A stretch of 64,000 nt of DNA from JABDGM01 sp046349975. Lineage in GTDB: Bacteria; Planctomycetota; Planctomycetia; Pirellulales; Lacipirellulaceae. The stretch lies in NCBI GenBank assembly GCA_046349975.1, contig JAXMBH010000009.1:1-64000 (forward strand), given 5' to 3'. Positions 36,043 to 44,144 of this stretch are shown here, piece by piece. Position 1 is the first letter of the stretch. The number at the start of each line of letters is the position of its first letter. The notes under the pieces were generated by a model that had not been told where the DNA came from, made no database searches, and worked only from the letters and a program-made list of their open reading frames with translations. A program made the position numbers and the translations under genes.

Positions 36043-37176
36043 TTATTCAAAGCCGAGTGTTTTTCCTTGCCACGACCCGCGCCGCGTAAACTCTGCGAGC
36101 ACGGCGTTTCGCACGGCCGATTTATCTAGGCACCAGGTGGGGCCGATGAAGTAGTCAGGAGGGGCGTCGCCGCTGATGCGGTCGACGATCATCGTGGGCG
36201 GCAGGAGCTCGATGAAGTCGACGAGCGTCTCGACGTACTCGGCCCGTTGCATGAGTCGCACTTCGCCGCGGGCGACCTGGTCGGCGAGTGGTGTGCCTTT
36301 CACGCAGTAGAGATTGTGGATCTTCACGGAGTCAATGCCGAGGCGGGCGACTTCGCGGGCGGTGGCCATCATATCATCGTGCGCTTCGCCGGGCAGGCCG
36401 AGCATGATGTGGGCGCCAATTTCGAACCCGCGGCCGCGGCTGTGCTCGACCGCGTCGATCATCGCGGCGTGGTGATGTCCGCGGTTCATCCAATCGAGCG
36501 AGCGGTCATGCATGGTTTGCATGCCGTATTCAACGGCCACGTAGGTTGGTGCGCTGATTCCCTCTCCCTTTGGGAGAGGGTAGGGTGAGTGTGTATTGGT
36601 TTCTGGTGCGTCGCCCTCACCCCGGCCCTCTCCCAAGGGGAGAGGGGGATTCGTGTTCGCCGTGGTCTCGCGTTTGCAACTGGCAGTGGGCGATTGCGCG
36701 AATTCTTCGATGAGGTCGAGCACTTCGTTCGGCACGCAATCGGGACGCGTGCCGATGACGAGGCCCAGCACTTGCGGGTGCGAAAGAGCTTCCGAGTAAA
36801 CGCGGCGTAGTTTTTCCACCGACCCATAGGTATTTGTGGCCGGCTGGAAATAAGCCAAGTAGTCGTGGCACTTGCGGTAACGTAGCCGCATCCGCTTGAT
36901 GCTCTCGTCGATCTGCCCGCGGATGCTGGTGCGCGGGAGGCGTCGACTCGGGCTGAAGCTGCGGTTGTCGCAGAAGGTGCAGCCGCCGGTGGCGACGGTG
37001 CCGTCGACATTGGGGCACGTAAAACCGGCATCAACGCTAACTTTTTGCACCCGGCGGCCAAAGAGCTGGCGAAGATAATAGTTGCAGGCAAAGTACGGCA
37101 GGCCAGCCGCGCGCCACGCGAGGCGGGGGTCATCGGCATGAACTTCGCGTGTCGTAAGTCGTTTGGTTGACGCCAA
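36043..37176 (-). CDS. YhcC-type (TIGR01212) radical SAM protein
   Basis: A 377-residue radical SAM protein. The cluster motif is the TIGR01212 form, in TCPNVDGTVATGGCTFC (residues about 47-63). NRGHHHAAMIDAV, GAHIMLGLPGE and VKIHNLYCVKGTPLA are family strands. An in-frame insert of about 29 residues (177-205, bases about 36560-36648) splits the strand ending CKRETTAN from TYVAVEYGMQT. It is translated from a spacer-type inverted repeat (NPPLPLGEGRGEG...SPYPLPKGEG). The reaction of this family is not established; a tRNA-modification role is suggested for relatives. Confidence 0.88.
   Translation of the reverse strand: MASTKRLTTREVHADDPRLAWRAAGLPYFACNYYLRQLFGRRVQKVSVDAGFTCPNVDGTVATGGCTFCDNRSFSPSRRLPRTSIRGQIDESIKRMRLRYRKCHDYLAYFQPATNTYGSVEKLRRVYSEALSHPQVLGLVIGTRPDCVPNEVLDLIEEFAQSPTASCKRETTANTNPPLPLGEGRGEGDAPETNTHSPYPLPKGEGISAPTYVAVEYGMQTMHDRSLDWMNRGHHHAAMIDAVEHSRGRGFEIGAHIMLGLPGEAHDDMMATAREVARLGIDSVKIHNLYCVKGTPLADQVARGEVRLMQRAEYVETLVDFIELLPPTMIVDRISGDAPPDYFIGPTWCLDKSAVRNAVLAEFTRRGSWQGKTLGFE
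36560..36648. repeat. In-frame inverted repeat in radical SAM gene
   Basis: CCCTCTCCCTTTGGGAGAGGG and GCCCTCTCCCAAGGGGAGAGGG flank a short spacer. Related units occur at 21973-21993 and in ileS at 56329-56410. Confidence 0.75.
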
Positions 37177-37267
37177 TTGGGTAGCTACGTAGAGTTAACG
37201 GTATCGGTCTTGTTTGGCTCGAGGCATCATAAATTCCATTCTCAGCCAGTTGCAAGTGAGCGTCATT

Positions 37268-37765
37268 ATGTATGGTACCCTAATTCCACTTGGCGGCGGT
37301 GATCCGATTCCGCTGCCCAACCCGAAGCAGAAGCAAAAGCTGCTCATCGGCCGCCGCGAAAGTTGCGACATCGTGCTACGGTTCGCGAACGTGTCGGCGC
37401 ATCATTGCCAATTGGTCTGCGACGGCGGCTATTGGTATGTGCGCGACTTGCAGAGTAAAAACGGCATCAAGATTAACGGAGTTCGGATTCAGGATCAAAA
37501 GCGGCTCGATCCGGGCGATGAGTTATCGGTATCGAAGCATAGGTATCGGGTCGAATACGATCCGATTGAACTGGGCGCTGTCGGCCCGCCGCCATCGGAT
37601 AATCTTTCGCAGGAAGTGATGCGCGAGTCGCTGCTCGCGCGGGCCGGGTTGAATCACCGCGATATCGGCCGCGATCGCATCGGCCGCGACCCCAGCACGA
37701 CGAAGCGATACGATCCGACGAATAATAAAGCCGGTCAGATCGAGTTGCCGGATGATCCGGTGTGA
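37268..37765 (+). CDS. FHA-domain protein
   Basis: A 165-residue protein with an N-terminal forkhead-associated domain (residues 1-95): LLIGRRESCDIVLR, SAHHCQLV and LQSKNGIKINGVRI carry the phosphothreonine-binding Arg, Ser-His and Asn. The rest (PPSDNLSQEVM...) is Asp/Arg/Thr-rich with no domain. FHA proteins read Thr phosphorylation, so it may link to Ser/Thr kinases such as that at 28.7 kb. ATG at 37268 is preferred over one 54 bases upstream. Confidence 0.85.
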   Translation: MYGTLIPLGGGDPIPLPNPKQKQKLLIGRRESCDIVLRFANVSAHHCQLVCDGGYWYVRDLQSKNGIKINGVRIQDQKRLDPGDELSVSKHRYRVEYDPIELGAVGPPPSDNLSQEVMRESLLARAGLNHRDIGRDRIGRDPSTTKRYDPTNNKAGQIELPDDPV

Positions 37766-37868
37766 CGAATGAGGAGCGAGGAACGAGGAATGAGGAGCGA
37801 GTCGAATATAGGTTGGAAGACTCAATTGGCTGCATTGGCTCTCGCTCCTCGATCCTCACAACTCACTC
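37766..37868. repeat. Inverted purine/pyrimidine repeat, family E
   Basis: GAGGAGCGAGGAACGAGGAA then CTCGCTCCTCGATCCTC on the other side of a loop, filling almost the whole spacer between FHA and rsgA. Confidence 0.7.
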
Positions 37869-37874
37869 TTCTCC

Positions 37875-39005
37875 ATGTCTAAAAAGCGCAAGTATCGCGC
37901 CGACTTTCGCAAGAACCGCGTCGTTCGGGCGCGCGACAAGATTCGAGTCGAGCAATTCGCCGATGACGACTCGCCGGAGGTTGATCATCCTCGCGACGAG
38001 CGGGTAAGCGGCAAAGGCGATATCAGTCGCAAGCGCACGGTTGCGGGCGCCGAGATTGTCGAAGGTGATTCCGGCACGATGGTGTTGCCGGATATCGATC
38101 GCACGATTTGCCGCCTGGGCCGGGTGTTGCGCGTGCAGGGGCTGATCAGCCTCGTTCGCGACGACCACGGCGCCGAGTTTCAGTGCGCGACGCGGCGGTT
38201 GCTCAAAACGCTCTCAACCGACCAGCGGCATGTCGTCGCGGCCGGCGACATCGTTTGGTTTCGGCCCGAGGGGGCGAACGAAGGCATTATCGAGCGCGTC
38301 GAGCCGCGGCGGGGCATCGTCAGCCGCACGAGTCGCGGGCGGCAGCATGTGCTCGTGGCCAATGTGGACCAACTGATCATCGTGACGAGCGCGGCCGAAC
38401 CGCGGATCAAGCCGAATCTCATTGATCGATTGCTTGTGACTGCGGAGAAGACGGGCATCCGTCCGGTCATCTGCATCAACAAGATCGACCTCATCGAGCC
38501 GGCAGATTTGATGCCGCTCACCGGAGTGTATGCTCAGCTGGGCTACGAAGTCTTGTTTGTGTCGGCCGCGACCGGGTTCGGTGTCGATCGCCTGCGTGCG
38601 CAGTTGGCAAACCGTGAGAGCGTGGTCTCCGGCCAGAGCGGCGTGGGAAAGTCGTCCTTATTGAATGCTGTTGAAGCCGGCCTGGAACTTCGCGTGCAAA
38701 CCGTGAGCGAAGAAACGCAGAAGGGCCGTCACACGACGACGACGGCTGAGCTCATTCCGCTTTCCTTTGGCGGATATGTCGTCGACACGCCCGGCATCCG
38801 TCAGTTCCAGTTGTGGGATGTCATTCCCGAAGAAGTCGCCGGGTTCTTTCGGGAACTGCGACCCTACGTGAGCCGCTGTCGTTTTCCCGATTGCACGCAC
38901 ACGCACGAGGCCGATTGCGCGGTGAAGGATGCCGTGGCCGATGGGTGGATCGATGTCCGCCGCTATGAAAGCTACGTGCAGATTCAAGCGGGCGACTTGG
39001 TTTGA
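37875..39005 (+). CDS. rsgA: Ribosome small subunit GTPase RsgA
   Basis: A 376-residue circularly permuted GTPase that matures the 30S subunit. An OB-like domain (about 85-165) is followed by G4 (ICINKIDLI), then G1 (GQSGVGKSSL), G2 region (KGRHTTTT) and G3 (VVDTPGIRQF), the order typical of RsgA. The C-terminal zinc motif is CRFPDCTHTHEADCAV. The N-terminal 70 residues are charged and longer than in E. coli. Confidence 0.95.
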   Translation: MSKKRKYRADFRKNRVVRARDKIRVEQFADDDSPEVDHPRDERVSGKGDISRKRTVAGAEIVEGDSGTMVLPDIDRTICRLGRVLRVQGLISLVRDDHGAEFQCATRRLLKTLSTDQRHVVAAGDIVWFRPEGANEGIIERVEPRRGIVSRTSRGRQHVLVANVDQLIIVTSAAEPRIKPNLIDRLLVTAEKTGIRPVICINKIDLIEPADLMPLTGVYAQLGYEVLFVSAATGFGVDRLRAQLANRESVVSGQSGVGKSSLLNAVEAGLELRVQTVSEETQKGRHTTTTAELIPLSFGGYVVDTPGIRQFQLWDVIPEEVAGFFRELRPYVSRCRFPDCTHTHEADCAVKDAVADGWIDVRRYESYVQIQAGDLV

Positions 39006-39408
39006 GCTGGGTTCGAATTCGCGTGGAAATAGTCGCATCGAAACGCCGAAGGCGTTCGACTCCGAAGCCCAGCGTCGCGGCTCGCCGCGCACGCTGGGAA
39101 ACGATCGCCGTCGCGAAGATTACTCCGAAGGAGTTACACCTTGCGGCAATGGTTGTGTTTAACGCCTTCAGTGTAAACGATCAGAACACAATCTCGTCAC
39201 CCAGGGTGCGCCGCTGTGTGGCGAGCCTGGGCTGTGGAGTGGAACTGCTTTGCAGTTCGAGGGATTGACATGTCAAATCGGCCCCGCTGCCAGGAAACCG
39301 CTGCCCGTTGCGTCAAAACGTCAACCGATTGCGGTAAAACGGATGTAGGCTCCGCTATAATGCAAGTGCATTTCGGGCAAAGTGCCACTCCTCAGGCGGA
39401 ACCGAGTC
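39006..39408. other. Spacer with hairpin-rich segments
   Basis: 403 bases without a gene. AACGCCGAAGGCGTT (39051-39065), a CCCAGCGT...ACGCTGGG stem (39076-39102) and ACTCCGAAGGAGT (39121-39134) form a row of hairpins. Confidence 0.5.
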
Positions 39409-41091
39409 ATGCACGTCCGGCGAGTTGCGAGCCGCGCGCTCGCTATCATTTTCGTTGTGTTTTGCGGAAGCGCGAGTGACGCCGCGAACACCTGGTACGT
39501 TGCGCCGACGACGAGCGGCACGGCCAACGGCTCGATCGACCACCCGTTCACGTCATTCTCGACCGCGATCAACACGGCGGTGGCGGGCGACACAATCTAT
39601 GTGCGCGGCGGCACGTATAATCTCAACTCGACCGTGAATATCAGCGCGGGGAAGAGTGGCACGGCGGCGAACCCGTATAGTCTGCTGGCATATCCGGGCG
39701 AGTCGCCGATTCTCGACTTCCGCGGCGAAGTCTATAGTGCGACAAATCAGGGCCAAAAAGGGCTCAACCTCAACGGCAGCTATTGGCGGGTTAAAGGCCT
39801 CACGATTCAATACGCGGCCGACAACGGCATCGCGATCGGCGGTTCGAATAACATCGTCGAGCAGGTTGTAGCGCGGCAGAATCAGGATTCTGGGTTCAGC
39901 ATTGCCGGGAATAACGCGTCGAACAATTTGCTATTGAATTGTGATTCTTATGGCAACTTCGATTTCGGCGCTGGCGGAGAAAACGCCGACGGCTTTGCAG
40001 TGAAGGAGCGCGGGTTGGGGTCCGGCAATGTCATTCGCGGCGCCAGATCGTTCGACAATGCCGACGATGGCTTCGACTTTTGGCAAGCGCCGGCGGGCGT
40101 GACGGTAATCAACTCCTGGTCGTTCCACAACGGCGTGGCTTCGGTCTTCAACAACCCGGTCGGTTTCACGGGCGACGGCAATGGCATCAAGCTGGGGCAC
40201 GACAGCGGCACCCATGTGCTCGAGAATATGCTGGTCTGGGGCAATCCGGCGAATGGCGTTGACGTCAACGGGAATGCCACGGCGCTCGAGGCCGATTCAA
40301 ATCCCGCGTTGATTGCTCACGGGGTCAAGGTTTACAACGTTACGTCGGCAATGAATGGCACCTCAAGCGGCAAGAACTTTCAGTTCGACGAGAACCCCAC
40401 ACTCGCATCGCCGCCGACGAATCACATTCTGCGTAACAATGTATCCTACTCGGGCAGCGTGACAATCACGACGGGCAACACCGCCGATCACAACACGTTT
40501 GCCGGACCAAGTGGCGTGCCTGCTGGCCTTGGCGTCACGTCCGCTGATTTCTTATCGACGGTCGTGCCGGTGACGAGCTACGGCAGTTATCATCCGGCCG
40601 GCACGGGCGCGGATCGCAGCGGTGTGACGACCCCGATCTATGCAACTGGCCTTGCCGTCGGCCCGCGGCAAGCGGATGGCAGTTTGCCCGCGATCGATTT
40701 TCTGCGCCTCGCGCCGGGAAGCCACCTCATTGATGCCGGCGTCGATGTTGGACTGGCCTACAACGGCGTGGCGCCGGATCTGGGTTGGTTCGAAACCGGC
40801 ACTGCGCCGCCGGCGCTCCCCGGCGACTACAATGACGACGATGTGGTGGATGCGGCCGACTATCTTGTGTGGCGCGCAAACGCTGGTGCCACGGTAACGC
40901 TTCCCAATGATGTGACCGCTGGCACGGTCGATCAAAGCGATTTCGACATTTGGCGGACTCACTTCGGCGAAGTGCTGGGCGGTGGTTCGGCGTTGCCATC
41001 TGCGGCTGTGCCTGAGCCCACTGTTCTGGGTACATTGTTCGCTGCTCTGTCGTGTTTCGCGTTCCCCTGGCGTGCCCGCCGAGGCAGTTGA
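39409..41091 (+). CDS. Beta-helix protein with dockerin-like and PEP-CTERM ends
   Basis: A 560-residue exported protein. A signal peptide (to about 26) is followed by a right-handed parallel beta-helix of the pectate-lyase (Pel9-like) type with GDTIYVRGGTYN, RVKGLTIQYAADNGI and NAADHNTF-like coils. Near residue 465 GDYNDDDVVDAADYLVWRAN and DQSDFDIWRTHFG form a dockerin-like calcium pair. The end AAVPEPTVLGTLFAALS with basic WRARRGS is a PEP-CTERM sorting signal. It probably acts on extracellular polysaccharide; the substrate is unknown. Confidence 0.85.
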   Translation: MHVRRVASRALAIIFVVFCGSASDAANTWYVAPTTSGTANGSIDHPFTSFSTAINTAVAGDTIYVRGGTYNLNSTVNISAGKSGTAANPYSLLAYPGESPILDFRGEVYSATNQGQKGLNLNGSYWRVKGLTIQYAADNGIAIGGSNNIVEQVVARQNQDSGFSIAGNNASNNLLLNCDSYGNFDFGAGGENADGFAVKERGLGSGNVIRGARSFDNADDGFDFWQAPAGVTVINSWSFHNGVASVFNNPVGFTGDGNGIKLGHDSGTHVLENMLVWGNPANGVDVNGNATALEADSNPALIAHGVKVYNVTSAMNGTSSGKNFQFDENPTLASPPTNHILRNNVSYSGSVTITTGNTADHNTFAGPSGVPAGLGVTSADFLSTVVPVTSYGSYHPAGTGADRSGVTTPIYATGLAVGPRQADGSLPAIDFLRLAPGSHLIDAGVDVGLAYNGVAPDLGWFETGTAPPALPGDYNDDDVVDAADYLVWRANAGATVTLPNDVTAGTVDQSDFDIWRTHFGEVLGGGSALPSAAVPEPTVLGTLFAALSCFAFPWRARRGS

Positions 41092-41429
41092 CTAGCCTGC
41101 ACAGCAATTCGCGTTTCCCGTTAGGACCGGCATTCGGCGGGTCGGCCGGTGCGGTTAATCCGGCCGTAACGGCTGCTCCATTGCGCTGGGGCGAACCGGT
41201 CTTTTCGCAGGCCGTTATCTTGTTAAGTCCTGCCCTAGAGTTAAAGTGGAAGCCTAACGCTCTGTTGGAACTTGGTTTCGGATTCGCCGCCGGGCATTAG
41301 CTCGCGGCTGGCAATACCGGGCGCTAGCGTCCGCCGGGTAGTTGCTTGTCTCCAAGCTCTCCGCTGTGGCAGAGCATTAGCACGGGGTTCCGCTAGCCAT
41401 TTTTAAGGCGTCTCACTGGGTCACGAATC
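41092..41429. other. Intergenic spacer, no gene seen
   Basis: 338 bases. CCGGGCGCTAGCGTCCGCCGGGT-like segments around 41320 suggest a repeat, but no second copy was found. Confidence 0.35.
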
Positions 41430-42050
41430 ATGACAATTCCTAAATTTCGCGGTTGCGCTTCGTTTGCACTTCTACTGGCATCGTTTGCGGTGACGAGCAC
41501 GGTTTTCGCTCAGACTCCGCCGCCGCATCCTGTCGCTGCGACGCGCACCCCGACGACGACCAATGCGCAGGAGCTCGCGAAAGAACGCGATCAACTTTGG
41601 AACAGCGCCGATATGCTTCGTGCCCGTGCGTGGCTCAAGGATTACTGCAGCAAGAGTGCGAAGGTAACGCCGGAAATGGCTCAGCAGTACGAAACCGAGC
41701 TGCAGAACATGTCGCCGAATCAGATGCGGCTATGGCTGATGAAGTTCGATGCTGAGGAGCAGGAACGCCAGCAGCAGTACGCGATGTTTCAACAGGCGAA
41801 CCAGGCCGGACTGCAACAGGCAATGGCCGCTCATCGCCAAACGCAGCAAGCGTATTCGGCAATCAATCGGGCGGAGTCAGCCGCGGCTCAGAATGCTCAG
41901 CAGCAGATCACCGAGCAGCGCGAGAACGCCCAGCAGAATGCCGATGATCGCGCGCTGTATCAGTCGCCGAATCCCTACGGTTACGGCTATGGGTACGGGG
42001 TTGGCCCTTACGGTGGACCGATTCAGTATCACTTCCACTTGTATCAATAA
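41430..42050 (+). CDS. Exported Gln/Ala-rich protein, unknown
   Basis: A 206-residue protein with a signal peptide (SFALLLASFAVTSTVFAQ, cleavage near 28). Residues 45-165 are helical and Gln/Glu/Ala-rich (coiled-coil likely). The C-terminus is Tyr/Gly-rich (YGYGYGYGVGPYGG). No family recognised. It might be a surface or matrix protein. Confidence 0.68.
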   Translation: MTIPKFRGCASFALLLASFAVTSTVFAQTPPPHPVAATRTPTTTNAQELAKERDQLWNSADMLRARAWLKDYCSKSAKVTPEMAQQYETELQNMSPNQMRLWLMKFDAEEQERQQQYAMFQQANQAGLQQAMAAHRQTQQAYSAINRAESAAAQNAQQQITEQRENAQQNADDRALYQSPNPYGYGYGYGVGPYGGPIQYHFHLYQ

Positions 42051-42062
42051 GCGGGCGCGCGA

Positions 42063-42422
42063 TTACGGTTCGTCGCGGTGGACCGTCGTCGGCGAGAACG
42101 CCGGCAGGCACACCGCCATGTACTTTGCCCCCTCGGGCGTGCTGTAGCGCACCCATTCGCATGGCATGCAAACGATTGATTGGCCGGCATGCACATCCAA
42201 CGCGCCGCCCGCGTACTCCACGTGCAGCACGCCCTCGAGGACGACGCTGACTTCGAGAAACTCCGGTCGCTGACCAGGTTCAACCCAACCGGGCGGCGAA
42301 GTCATTTGCGCGATGCTGATCTCTTCGTGCTTCGAGTTCACGCGGCCGACGATTTCTTCGATCAGTTTTGGCTTGTTGCCGGCGGCGACAATTCGCGAAG
42401 GGTGCGGAATGAGTGTGGGCAT
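42063..42422 (-). CDS. Cupin-domain protein
   Basis: A 119-residue single-domain cupin. The beta-barrel core has QRPEFLEVSVVLEGVLHVEY (motif 1 region with Glu) and SIVCMPCEWVRYSTPEGAKY (motif 2 region). The His residues of motif 1 are not conserved (VVLEGVLHVEY instead of HxH), so metal binding is uncertain. Substrate and pathway unknown. It is convergent with the preceding gene. Confidence 0.8.
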   Translation of the reverse strand: MPTLIPHPSRIVAAGNKPKLIEEIVGRVNSKHEEISIAQMTSPPGWVEPGQRPEFLEVSVVLEGVLHVEYAGGALDVHAGQSIVCMPCEWVRYSTPEGAKYMAVCLPAFSPTTVHRDEP

Positions 42423-42477
42423 GAATCACCTGCGATTCTGAACCGGTAAGAATCCAGATTGTGCTGTTTTTGTTTTG

Positions 42478-42582
42478 GTGGGACGGACATATCTGTCCGG
42501 CCATTGATGCCACCGGCCGACGGACAGAATTGTTCGTCCCACGGAGGGGGCTCGGCGGACGGACAGTTATGTGCGTCCCACA
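42478..42582. repeat. Threefold GACGGACA repeat
   Basis: Three related units starting or ending with GTGGGAC/GTCCCAC: GGACATATCTGTCC, then GACGGACAGAATTGTTCGTCC and GACGGACAGTTATGTGCGTCC. Each contains an imperfect palindrome. It fills the spacer before the MurG-like gene's stop. Confidence 0.65.
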
Positions 42583-42587
42583 AAGGC

Positions 42588-43715
42588 TCACGCTGCTATC
42601 CGCACCATCCGGCTGAACAATGCTTCGTAAACCAGATTAGTGACATTCGCCGCCGCGCCGGGTCGGGCCATGCGGCGCATGCAGGAGGCCATCTTCGCGC
42701 GGCGTTCGTCGCTTACGAGCAGCGGCGCAAGATGCTCGACCAATGCGACATCGAGCGGGCTGATGATTTCCGTCTCGTCGATGATCGTTGCCGCGCCGGC
42801 TCCGGAGTACACTTCGGCATTCGGCAGTTGGTAGTCGAGCACCGCCGTGTTGGGCACGAGCACCGCCGGCAGGCTGGCGAGGGCCAACTCGGCCAGCGTA
42901 GTTCCGCTCGACCGGCAGACGATAAGATCTGAGGCGAACAAGATCGGGGCGAGCTCATCGATGAACGACACCACAACCGCCTCGACACCCGTGCTGCGAT
43001 AGCGTTGCTCTGTTTCCTGTAACTGGCCTTCCCCCGATTGATGGATCACCTGCCAGCCTGCCAGTTCGTCGCGGAGTTTCGAAAGCGCGAGCGGCATACT
43101 CAAGTTGAGTGATTTGGCTCCGCCCGCGCCGCCAATGACCACGAGCCGCTTCTCGTGGTGCGGCCGTTCGGCTAATCGCGTGTGGCGATAGAGGTGCTCA
43201 AACGCAGGCCGAGCGGGGTTGCCCGTCACGACGAGCGGCACAGCGGAAGGAAAGTAGCCGCGTGTTTCCGTGAAACCTGCGCACACGGTCGACACCGACC
43301 GCGCCAGCCACCGCGTGACACGGCCCGGCACGACATTCTGTTCAAGCATCAGCGTTGGCAGCCCGCACGAGATGCCTGCCCGCACCGCCGGAGCACAGGA
43401 CGCCCCGCCCAGGCCAATCAATGCCGAGACATTATTCTCTTTGAGAAACCAGCGGGCGGCCCAGTAGCCGGCGACGTTATCCGTAACAAATCGCACCGCA
43501 TGCAACACGGTTTCCGGAGCCGGCTGTGATGGCACGCCGGCGAACTTGAATCCCGCGGCCCGCACAACGTGGCGGTCAATCGACCGACTTCCGCCGATGA
43601 ACGTGATGATTGCATCCGGAATGCGCTCGATGAGATGCGCAGCGATCGCGAGGCCGGGATGCAAATGTCCCGGCATCCCACCACCGGCAAAGACGATATG
43701 CGGGGGACGCGGCAT
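42588..43715 (-). CDS. MurG-like glycosyltransferase (divergent)
   Basis: A 375-residue two-Rossmann GT28 protein resembling MurG, which adds GlcNAc to lipid I. FAGGGMPGHLHPGLAIAAHL corresponds to the GGGTGGH loop but reads GGGMPGH; VIGGAGGAKSLN is the second Gly-rich loop; VCRSSGTTLAELALASLPAVLVP and DYQLPNAEVYSGAGAA match the donor site. Because of the loop change and its MurE-like neighbour, it may be an orthologue adapted to planctomycetes or a paralogue. The gene ends near the GACGGACA repeat. Confidence 0.72.
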   Translation of the reverse strand: MPRPPHIVFAGGGMPGHLHPGLAIAAHLIERIPDAIITFIGGSRSIDRHVVRAAGFKFAGVPSQPAPETVLHAVRFVTDNVAGYWAARWFLKENNVSALIGLGGASCAPAVRAGISCGLPTLMLEQNVVPGRVTRWLARSVSTVCAGFTETRGYFPSAVPLVVTGNPARPAFEHLYRHTRLAERPHHEKRLVVIGGAGGAKSLNLSMPLALSKLRDELAGWQVIHQSGEGQLQETEQRYRSTGVEAVVVSFIDELAPILFASDLIVCRSSGTTLAELALASLPAVLVPNTAVLDYQLPNAEVYSGAGAATIIDETEIISPLDVALVEHLAPLLVSDERRAKMASCMRRMARPGAAANVTNLVYEALFSRMVRIAA

Positions 43716-44144
43716 GGAAGTCAGAGGGGGAATCAGCGAGAGGGAATGATCGGGAGATGCGAATCGTTAGAGACTTGCAGCGCGGGTGCCTACCGCACGT
43801 TTCCTTGTCTCCCACTCTCTCCACCTGCATTCAATCCGCTGAGACACCGGAGCGGCGCGATGCGCCGCCCCGGTGCTCAGACATAGGCTTCATCGTGAAG
43901 CGCTCGCCATGCGCGGTTGACCCAGAAACCGCGTTGCACCGCAAGCTATATGCTCCAACCCAGGGAGGGTGGCCGCACGAAATCCCGCAATTCCGCGCAG
44001 CCAACGATGAAGCCTCAGCGTAAACGATTCATGTTCGAGTTGTGGGGATAAGTTCGCTGGCGACCATGGCGGTTGCCACTGCGATATTGATTCCAGTTGA
44101 GTTCAGTTGAGTGTTAACAATTTGCTCCTCGCTGGCAGCGAATC
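43716..44144. other. Spacer with strong hairpin
   Basis: 429 bases without a gene. CACCGGAGCGGCGC (43845-43858) pairs with GCGCCGCCCCGGTG (43862-43875) at 13 of 14 positions, downstream of the MurE-like stop; no T-run. It could be a terminator or REP unit. Confidence 0.5.
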
